From assembly GCA_003447895.1 (NCBI GenBank), contig DLYC01000208.1, positions 1 to 11,478 of the forward strand: a stretch of DNA of 11,478 nucleotides, given 5' to 3'. Positions 1 through 4,632 of the stretch are shown here, piece after piece. This stretch comes from Lachnospiraceae bacterium (GTDB lineage: Bacteria; Bacillota; Clostridia; Lachnospirales; Lachnospiraceae). The notes under the pieces were generated by a model. That model saw nothing but the letters and a program-made list of their open reading frames with translations, did no database searches and was not told where the DNA came from. The position numbers and the translations under genes are program-made. Position 1 is the stretch's first letter, and every line of letters starts with the position of its first letter.

Positions 1-881
1 CCGCCCAGGAAGTAGCAGCCGCCGGCCACTACGAGCGCAAACAAAGTGGAGATGATCGTTCCGGTTTCAATGGATTTCTCATTCTTGATCGCGTAGAACT
101 TCTGTACCATCTGAGGAAGTCCCCATGTTCCGAGAGAGGTCAGGATCACGACGCCCAGAAGGTTAAAAGGATCGGGACCAAGGAAGGAAGCGAAGACACC
201 GGGGGTAGTGGAAACGGTCTCATCGGAAACCCTTGCAAGGCCGTCCATTGCGGCCATCAGTCCGCCCTTGCTGTTCAGTACAGCGAGAATGACGGCTGTG
301 ATGCCGATCAGCATGATAATACCCTGGATGAAATCGTTGATCGCGGTGGCCATGTATCCGCCGACGATGACATAGATTCCTGTGAGAATTGCCATTGCGA
401 TTACGCAGATGGAGTAGTCAATGTTGAAGGCCATTCCGAACAGTCTGGAGAGACCGTTGTACAGGGATGCTGTGTAAGGAATCATGAAAATGAAGGTAAT
501 GATGGAAGCGGCAATCTTGAGGTTGTTGCTTCCGAAGCGCTTTCCGAAGAACTCAGGCATCGTAGCGGTGTCAAGATGCTGGGTCATGATTCTGGTGCGT
601 CTGCCGAGGATCCTCCATGCCAGGAGAGATCCGATCAGCGCATTTCCGATACCGGCCCAGGTGGCTGCAATGCCGTATTTCCAACCGAACTGGCCTGCAT
701 AGCCTACGAAGACAACAGCGGAGAAATAGGAGGTACCATATGCGAAAGCGGTGAGCCAGGGACCTACGGAACGGCCGCCCAGGACAAAGCCATTGACATC
801 GGTTGCAGTCTGCCTGCAATAGAAGCCGATGCCCACCATAATGGTAAAGAACACAAGAAGCATCAATACTTTGATAATCAT
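1..881 (-). CDS. Sodium:solute symporter family (SSS, PutP-like) transporter, 3' end missing
   Basis: Reading leftward from the ATG at 881-879, the frame is open for 293 codons to the window edge, so the C-terminal part is absent. The protein is very hydrophobic, with a membrane segment right at the N-terminus (about residues 3-20) and several more after it. Family marks of Na+-coupled SSS carriers are visible: NGFVLGGRSVGPW (30-42), the segment around TATMPEFFGKRFG (105-117), the signature VGGYMATAINDFIQG (173-187), and LPQMVQKFYAIKN (255-267). Such proteins use the sodium gradient to import a solute at the cytoplasmic membrane. The substrate cannot be told; proline, pantothenate and other organic acids are all used by relatives. 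AGGAGG lies at 895-890, 8 nt before the ATG, and decides the start. Codon choice (mostly AAC, AAG, ATC, TTC, GGC/GGT) suggests high expression. Family assignment is firm, substrate unknown. Confidence 0.93.
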   Translation of the reverse strand, partial: MIIKVLMLLVFFTIMVGIGFYCRQTATDVNGFVLGGRSVGPWLTAFAYGTSYFSAVVFVGYAGQFGWKYGIAATWAGIGNALIGSLLAWRILGRRTRIMTQHLDTATMPEFFGKRFGSNNLKIAASIITFIFMIPYTASLYNGLSRLFGMAFNIDYSICVIAMAILTGIYVIVGGYMATAINDFIQGIIMLIGITAVILAVLNSKGGLMAAMDGLARVSDETVSTTPGVFASFLGPDPFNLLGVVILTSLGTWGLPQMVQKFYAIKNEKSIETGTIISTLFALVVAGGCYFLG

Positions 882-977
882 TTGAGTTTCCTCCTATCTG
901 GGTTGTGGTTTCAAACCGGCCGGCCTGGTTGGAATTGTGGTATTTACCGGCGGCTTCGACACTATGCACTTCAGCGA

Positions 978-1041
978 TTTAAAGTTTAGCACTTTAAAGT
1001 GCAGTGCGTCGACGCTTTGAAGTGTAGCACCGTTTGAGGTG
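978..1041. promoter_or_regulatory. Probable operator cluster over the symporter promoter
   Basis: Four copies of a TTTRARGT box begin at 978, 993, 1016 and 1033. The copies at 978 and 1016 extend to TTTAAAGTTTAGCAC and TTTGAAGTGTAGCAC, 38 bp apart. A perfect 14-bp palindrome GCACTTTAAAGTGC (989-1002) and a perfect 10-bp palindrome GCGTCGACGC (1006-1015) lie between them. The boxes at 1016 and 1033 overlap the -10 and the spacer of the promoter; the other two fall just past the predicted start of transcription. That placement fits repression by a dimeric regulator binding several sites. The regulator is not identifiable from this window. Confidence 0.5.
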
Positions 1042-1076
1042 AGAGTCAATGATTTTTAATAATTTTTTTATAAATT
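1021..1076 (-). promoter_or_regulatory. Sigma-70-type promoter of the symporter gene with A-tract UP element
   Basis: On the minus strand there is a -35 box TTGACT (1049-1044), an exact 17-nt spacer, and a -10 box TACACT (1026-1021). Directly upstream of the -35, 1076-1051 is almost pure A/T with an A7 tract, as expected of an UP element. Transcription would start near 1014, giving a leader of about 130 nt before the symporter ATG. Box matches are read directly from the sequence; activity is inferred. Confidence 0.6.
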
Positions 1077-1141
1077 TCCCGGGGAGGGGGGAGCCGGCGA
1101 GTCAACCCAGGTCATCCTTCTGACGAGTGCCACACAGGAAG

Positions 1142-1170
1142 TTGACTTTAGTGTATACTGGATGCATAGA
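1142..1170 (+). promoter_or_regulatory. Weak candidate promoter for the dehydrogenase gene
   Basis: TTGACT (1142-1147) stands 17 nt before CATAGA (1165-1170). Alternatively, the better -10-like TATACT (1154-1159) could be used with no good -35. Either would give a leader of roughly 130-145 nt before the ATG at 1306. This is the most promoter-like stretch upstream of the gene, but the match is modest. Confidence 0.25.
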
Positions 1171-1181
1171 AAAACAGGGGA

Positions 1182-1239
1182 ACACCCACCCATAAGAAAC
1201 CTCAGAAGAACCCACTCCCTATAAGAAACTGCAGAAGAA
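1182..1239 (+). repeat. Two-copy imperfect 29-bp tandem repeat in the dehydrogenase leader
   Basis: ATAAGAAAC occurs at 1192-1200 and 1221-1229, and CAGAAGAA at 1203-1210 and 1232-1239, both exactly 29 bp apart. Each is preceded by a CCCAC-type segment. The repeat lies between the candidate promoter and the ribosome site and contains no obvious hairpin. Confidence 0.6.
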
Positions 1240-1305
1240 ATCACCCCGGAAACAGATTCCCAATTGGTATTCAAGGAATAACCCGGGAGAGCAAAGGAGC
1301 TTACA

Positions 1306-2265
1306 ATGAAAATTCTTATTACAGTACCCTTCACAGAGGAACAAAAGGAACGCCTCCGGGCTCAGATGCCGGAAGCTTCTTATCACTTTACGGATAAAGT
1401 CAGCCTGACTGACGAGGAGATCCGGGAGGCGGATATTATTCTCGGAAATGTGCCGGTGGACAGGCTGGCAAACGCGCAGAGCCTGAAATGGCTGCAGCTC
1501 AATTATTCCGGTGCGGATGCCTATGCGGCGGAGGGAGTTCTCGCCCATGAAGTGATGCTGACAAACGCGACCGGCGCCTATGGGCTGGCGATCAGTGAGC
1601 ATCTTCTGGCGGTCACTTTTTTTCTTAAAAAGAAGCTGGGGCGCTATCACAGAAACCAGATGCATGGGCAGTGGAAGGATGAGGGGCAGGTGACTGCCAT
1701 CGCGGGCAGCAGGACCCTGGTGATCGGGCTTGGCAATATCGGCGGGGAATACGCCCGCAAGATGTCTCTTTTGGGGAGCCGGGTCACCGGAATCAGACGT
1801 ACCAAAGCCGCCTGTCCGGAGTATCTTGATGCGATCGGAACATTTGAGGATTTGGAGAGATTCCTTCCTGAGGCCGATATTGTGGCGATGGCGCTCCCGA
1901 ACACGCCTCAGACCCGCCATATCATGAACGCGGAGAGGCTTTCGATGATGAAGAAAGGCAGTATTTTGCTCAATGTGGGGCGGGGGACAGCGATCGATCA
2001 GGACGCTCTTTTGCATGCGCTGGAGAGCGGAAGGCTGGCGGGGGCTTCCATTGACGTGACGGACCCCGAGCCTCTGCCGGCGGATCACCCGCTCTGGCAT
2101 TGCGAGAACCTTCTGCTGACGCCGCACGTCGCGGGTGACTATCATCTGCAGGAGACGCTGGACCACATTGTGGAGCTGTTTATCGAAAACCTCGGGCGCT
2201 ATGCGAAGGGGAAAGAGCTTCTGAATCCCGTGGACCGCAAGACGGGATACCGCAGAACGGAATAA
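1306..2265 (+). CDS. D-2-hydroxyacid dehydrogenase (NAD-dependent)
   Basis: This 319-residue protein has the normal length and layout of the D-isomer-specific 2-hydroxyacid dehydrogenases, cytosolic enzymes that interconvert 2-oxo acids and D-2-hydroxy acids with NAD(P)H. The nucleotide-binding glycine motif GLGNIG is at 141-146 after the strand TLVI. The catalytic set is complete: Arg226 in LLNVGRGTAI, Glu255 in DVTDPEPLP, and His274 in LTPHVAG. The N-terminal 100 residues and the C-terminal helix form the substrate domain. AAGGAG at 1294-1299, 6 nt before the ATG, supports the start. The substrate (glycerate, phosphoglycerate, lactate or another acid) cannot be decided. The gene diverges from the symporter gene and is followed by a separate cobalamin-controlled unit, so no metabolic partner is obvious; a link to the symporter's solute is only a guess. 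Confidence 0.93.
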   Translation: MKILITVPFTEEQKERLRAQMPEASYHFTDKVSLTDEEIREADIILGNVPVDRLANAQSLKWLQLNYSGADAYAAEGVLAHEVMLTNATGAYGLAISEHLLAVTFFLKKKLGRYHRNQMHGQWKDEGQVTAIAGSRTLVIGLGNIGGEYARKMSLLGSRVTGIRRTKAACPEYLDAIGTFEDLERFLPEADIVAMALPNTPQTRHIMNAERLSMMKKGSILLNVGRGTAIDQDALLHALESGRLAGASIDVTDPEPLPADHPLWHCENLLLTPHVAGDYHLQETLDHIVELFIENLGRYAKGKELLNPVDRKTGYRRTE

Positions 2266-2270
2266 CAGCG

Positions 2271-2295
2271 CGGCGGATCCGTTGTCGGAACGCCG
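2271..2295 (+). terminator. Weak hairpin after the dehydrogenase gene
   Basis: CGGCG (2271-2275) can pair with CGCCG (2291-2295), and CCG (2279-2281) with CGG (2286-2288), around a TTGT loop. It sits 5 nt after the stop codon, but no T-run follows, so it is at most a poor terminator or an mRNA 3'-end stabiliser. Confidence 0.25.
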
Positions 2296-2310
2296 TGAGT
2301 GTGTTAGTAT
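2282..2310 (+). promoter_or_regulatory. Candidate promoter of the cobalamin operon
   Basis: TTGTCG (2282-2287) is followed after 17 nt by TAGTAT (2305-2310), preceded by TG at 2302-2303, which makes an extended -10 box. Predicted transcription start is near 2317, about 20 nt before the first riboswitch stem. The -35 match is only partial, so the call is tentative. The region 2305-2338 is strikingly A/T-rich for this genome. Confidence 0.4.
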
Positions 2311-2336
2311 TGAGAAATAATTACAAATATGAATAA

Positions 2337-2515
2337 TGCGGAAGGTGTCGGACGGGCCGCGCTCGCGTGGCCGGTGTCCGGTGAAAAGGGAAGCAGGTGA
2401 GATTCCTGCACGATCTCGTCACCGTGATTCGAGAGCGCCTGCCTGGATCCACTGGGAGACCGGGAAGGGAGGCAGGGCGCGCCTGATCGATCAGCCGGGA
2501 GACCTGCCTGCCGCA
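2337..2515 (+). promoter_or_regulatory. Cobalamin (B12) riboswitch aptamer
   Basis: Several hallmarks of the cobalamin riboswitch family appear in the right order. There is a closing stem TGCGG (2337-2341) with CCGCA (2511-2515). A GGGAAGCAGGTGAGATTCCTG block (2388-2408) corresponds to the conserved GGGAA...GGTGxxAxTCC region. TCCACTG (2448-2454) is followed by GGGAAGG (2462-2468). The highly diagnostic 3' element AGCCGGGAGACCTGCCTGC is at 2493-2511. The RNA binds adenosylcobalamin or a related cobalamin and normally turns off expression when it is abundant. It lies upstream of a run of cobalamin synthesis and transport genes, as expected. Stem boundaries were judged by eye. Confidence 0.93.
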
Positions 2516-2526
2516 GTACGCGGAAT

Positions 2527-2552
2527 CGGAGAGGCAAAAGATTGACTCTCCG
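2527..2552 (+). promoter_or_regulatory. Hairpin after the riboswitch, possible antiterminator element
   Basis: CGGAGAG (2527-2533) pairs perfectly with CTCTCCG (2546-2552) around a 12-nt A-rich loop. Flanking bases GGAAT and GATTT could extend the stem with a bulge. No T-run follows, so it is not itself a terminator. The sequence CGGAATCGG at its left arm (2521-2529) recurs at 2599-2607 inside the next hairpin, so the right arm could pair with either copy, which is a plausible switching device. Confidence 0.4.
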
Positions 2553-2582
2553 GATTTCGGGCCACGAGGAATTGGCTGTACG

Positions 2583-2622
2583 AAACAGAGGGGATTGGCG
2601 GAATCGGCGCCGGTCTGTTTTT
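2583..2622 (+). terminator. Possible riboswitch-controlled terminator 1
   Basis: AAACAGA (2583-2589) pairs with TCTGTTT (2614-2620), with GGCG (2597-2600) and CGCC (2608-2611) pairing inside; TTTTT at 2618-2622 follows and overlaps the stem. The internal loop is large and lopsided, so the structure is less convincing than the next one. It may be part of the expression platform. Confidence 0.4.
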
Positions 2623-2630
2623 GGTATGTG

Positions 2631-2653
2631 CTTCGCCTCGCGGCGAAGTTTTT
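2631..2653 (+). terminator. Intrinsic terminator of the riboswitch expression platform
   Basis: CTTCGCC (2631-2637) pairs perfectly with GGCGAAG (2642-2648) around the 4-base loop TCGC, followed immediately by TTTTT (2649-2653). It lies about 115 nt after the aptamer and 108 nt before the first gene, which is the expected position for transcriptional control by cobalamin. Confidence 0.75.
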
Positions 2654-2761
2654 CATTATAGAAGCCTTATAGGGGCAGGCGGGAAGTCCGCCGTCTCTGC
2701 AGACAGCGGGCTTGTCATAACAGACGCGAAACAGATACCGGCAACGAAGGAGGAACCAGAA

Positions 2762-4516
2762 ATGAAAAAGAGATGGACAGCCATGATGATGGCACTACTA
2801 TTCACTGCGGCGGGAGTGGTCGGCTGCGGATCGTCGCAGGCAGGCGGCGGGGCGCAGGATGCCGCCTCTGAGGCCCAAACGGGAGAGGCCGTCGAGGCGC
2901 AGACAGACGAGGCCGGCAAAGAGGGAGAGACCGAGGCGCAGACTTACCAGATGCTTCCGGACGGTATGTACGAGGCGGATTTTGGCACGGACGGGAGCAT
3001 GTTCCATGTCAATGAGACCAAAAACGGAAAGGGTATTCTCACCGTGAATGGCGGGGAAATGTCGATCCATATCGTAATGCCTTCCAAGAACATCGTAAAC
3101 CTTTTCTGCGGCTCCGCTGAGGACGCGCAGAAGGAAGGCGCGGCGCTTATAGAGCCTCTGACAGAGGAGGTCACCTATGAAGACGGTACGACGGAAGAAG
3201 TGAACAGCTTTGACCTTCCCGTTCCGTATCTCGATCAGGAGTTTGATGTGGCGCTGGTCGGGACAAAGGGAAAATGGTACGATCACAAAGTCGTCGTCTC
3301 AAACCCGGTTTCCCTTGACGGAAACGGCGATGCGGCAAATGCGGACGCGGCTGCAGGCGAGGCCGCAGAAGAGGCCAGCTCCAATGCAGGAGAAGCCGAC
3401 GCAGCAGGTAAGACGGAGAGCGATGCGGCAGCGGGAGCTTCTGCGGAAGATCAGAAGGCGGCGGACGCGGTGGCAGCTCTGATCGACGCGATCTATGTGC
3501 AGCAGTGGACGGAGGATACGGAAGAGAAGTGCGCGGCCGCAAGGAAAGCGTGGGATGCCCTGACGGACGCACAGAAAGCGCTGGTCGAGGGAGAGTTTGC
3601 GGATCCGGATTATTTTGGCAAAGATACGGGAGATGCATCGCTGGATGATCCCAGGAACGGCGACGAGATCGGGGAGAAGGAACTTCTGGTGGTGAGCTTC
3701 GGAACGTCCTTTAACGACAGCCGGGCGAAGGATATCGGCGGAATCGAGGAGGCGCTTCAGGAGGCGTATCCCGACTGGTCCGTGAGAAGGGCCTTCTCGT
3801 CGCAGATCATCATCAATCACGTGCTGGCGAGGGACGGCGTAAAGATCGACAACGTGGAGCAGGCGCTGGAGCGCGCGGCGCAAAACGGCGTCAGGCAGCT
3901 TGTCGTCCAGCCGACGCATCTGATGCACGGCGCCGAGTACGACGAGCTCAGCCAGAAGGTGGACAGTGTCAGGGACCGCTTTGAGTCCGTAGAGATCGCG
4001 GAACCCCTCCTGGGACAGGTCGGCGCAGACGCCGCGCAGGTCAACGCAGATAAGGAAAAGGTGGCGTCAGCAGTCACGCAGACGGCAGTCGAAAAGGCCG
4101 GCTATGACAGCCTGGAAGCGGCCGGAAGTGACGGAACGGCGTTTGTCCTGATGGGGCACGGGACCTCTCATACCGCCAAAGTCACCTACAGCCAGATGCA
4201 GACGCAGATGGAGAAGCTCGGCTATGGGAACGTGTTTATCGGAACCGTAGAGGGCGAGCCCGAGGACACCTCCTGTGAGGCCGTCATCGAAAAGGTAAAG
4301 GCAGCCGGCTACAAGAAGGTCGTTCTGAGGCCTCTCATGGTCGTTGCCGGCGATCACGCAAACAACGACATGGCGGGAGAAGACGAGGATTCCTGGGTCA
4401 GCATGTTCAGGGCGGACGGCGCCTTCGAGAAGGTCGACACGCAGGTCGAGGGCCTGGGTGCAATCGATGCCGTGCAGCAGCTCTACGTCGAGCACACCGG
4501 CGAAGTGATCCGATAA
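2762..4516 (+). CDS. cbiK: Lipoprotein CbiK-type chelatase (anaerobic sirohydrochlorin cobaltochelatase family)
   Basis: This protein has 584 residues. A lipoprotein signal peptide (MKKRWTAMMM, hydrophobic core, lipobox VVGC with Cys22) is followed by an acidic Gln/Glu/Ala-rich linker. Residues about 66-183 form a beta-rich domain of unknown name with SMFHVNE and GKWYDHKVVVSNP. After an Ala/Glu-rich linker comes a small helical segment (about 233-275, WDALTDAQKALV) of a type frequent in clostridial surface proteins. Residues 307-584 are a complete CbiK domain: LLVVSFGTSFNDSRAKDI, PTHLMHGAEY, MGHGT with His466, and PLMVVAGDHANNDM with His532. The last two match the metal/catalytic histidines of CbiK. 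CbiK inserts Co2+ into sirohydrochlorin in the anaerobic B12 pathway and is usually cytosolic and about 260 residues long. Here the signal peptide places it outside the membrane. AAGGAGG at 2747-2753 fixes the ATG; the frame also extends upstream to 2621 through the terminator, which is rejected. It is the first gene after the riboswitch. Confidence 0.9.
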   Translation: MKKRWTAMMMALLFTAAGVVGCGSSQAGGGAQDAASEAQTGEAVEAQTDEAGKEGETEAQTYQMLPDGMYEADFGTDGSMFHVNETKNGKGILTVNGGEMSIHIVMPSKNIVNLFCGSAEDAQKEGAALIEPLTEEVTYEDGTTEEVNSFDLPVPYLDQEFDVALVGTKGKWYDHKVVVSNPVSLDGNGDAANADAAAGEAAEEASSNAGEADAAGKTESDAAAGASAEDQKAADAVAALIDAIYVQQWTEDTEEKCAAARKAWDALTDAQKALVEGEFADPDYFGKDTGDASLDDPRNGDEIGEKELLVVSFGTSFNDSRAKDIGGIEEALQEAYPDWSVRRAFSSQIIINHVLARDGVKIDNVEQALERAAQNGVRQLVVQPTHLMHGAEYDELSQKVDSVRDRFESVEIAEPLLGQVGADAAQVNADKEKVASAVTQTAVEKAGYDSLEAAGSDGTAFVLMGHGTSHTAKVTYSQMQTQMEKLGYGNVFIGTVEGEPEDTSCEAVIEKVKAAGYKKVVLRPLMVVAGDHANNDMAGEDEDSWVSMFRADGAFEKVDTQVEGLGAIDAVQQLYVEHTGEVIR

Positions 4517-4545
4517 TGCGAGCCTCGTTGTGTGAGCATTTTTTT
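4515..4545 (+). terminator. Weak terminator-like structure right after the cbiK-type gene
   Basis: AATGC (4515-4519) overlaps the stop codon and pairs with GCATT (4536-4540). Seven Ts at 4539-4545 follow. The stem is short and the loop long (16 nt), so on its own it would be inefficient. Confidence 0.35.
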
Positions 4546-4577
4546 CACTAGGCAGAAAGAAGAAGTCATGAGACGTG

Positions 4578-4618
4578 CGGATACCGGAAGAGACTTTGAT
4601 TCCGGTATCCGTCTTTTC
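4578..4618 (+). terminator. Strong intrinsic terminator or attenuator between cbiK-type and binding-protein genes
   Basis: CGGATACCGGAA (4578-4589) pairs perfectly over 12 bp with TTCCGGTATCCG (4600-4611) around a 10-nt loop and is followed by TCTTTTC. It ends only 15 nt before the next start codon, inside an otherwise continuous gene run. I see no convincing new promoter after it, so it probably reduces rather than abolishes downstream transcription, or acts as a processed 3' end. Confidence 0.7.
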
Positions 4619-4632
4619 ACCCGGAGATTGCG

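Larger units (their letters stand above)
882..1305. other. Divergent intergenic region between symporter and dehydrogenase genes
   Basis: No gene is supported in these 424 bases. From left to right they hold the symporter ribosome site (890-895); an imperfect hairpin around 912-932 in the symporter leader, with GGCCGGCC in its middle; the operator cluster and promoter of the symporter; an A/T tract; a G-rich stretch (1079-1092); a possible rightward promoter; a two-copy repeat; and the dehydrogenase ribosome site. Short open frames crossing here are antisense or lack ribosome sites. Confidence 0.7.

Noticed and set aside
484..989. Plus-strand open frames over the symporter gene
   Set aside because: They are antisense shadows of a clear membrane transporter with its own AGGAGG site.
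1219..2166. 315-codon open frame on the minus strand
   Set aside because: It is antisense to the dehydrogenase, whose motifs and ribosome site are complete; the minus-strand product has no recognisable family features and no ribosome site.
2621..2761. Upstream extension of the cbiK-type protein to a TTG at 2621
   Set aside because: It would translate through the terminator hairpin and bury the lipoprotein signal peptide 47 residues inside; AAGGAGG marks the ATG at 2762.
3171..3928. Long minus-strand frames opposite the cbiK-type gene (and similar ones opposite cbiP, cbiD and cbiF)
   Set aside because: GC-rich coding DNA often leaves antisense frames open; these proteins are low-complexity and have no ribosome sites or recognisable domains.
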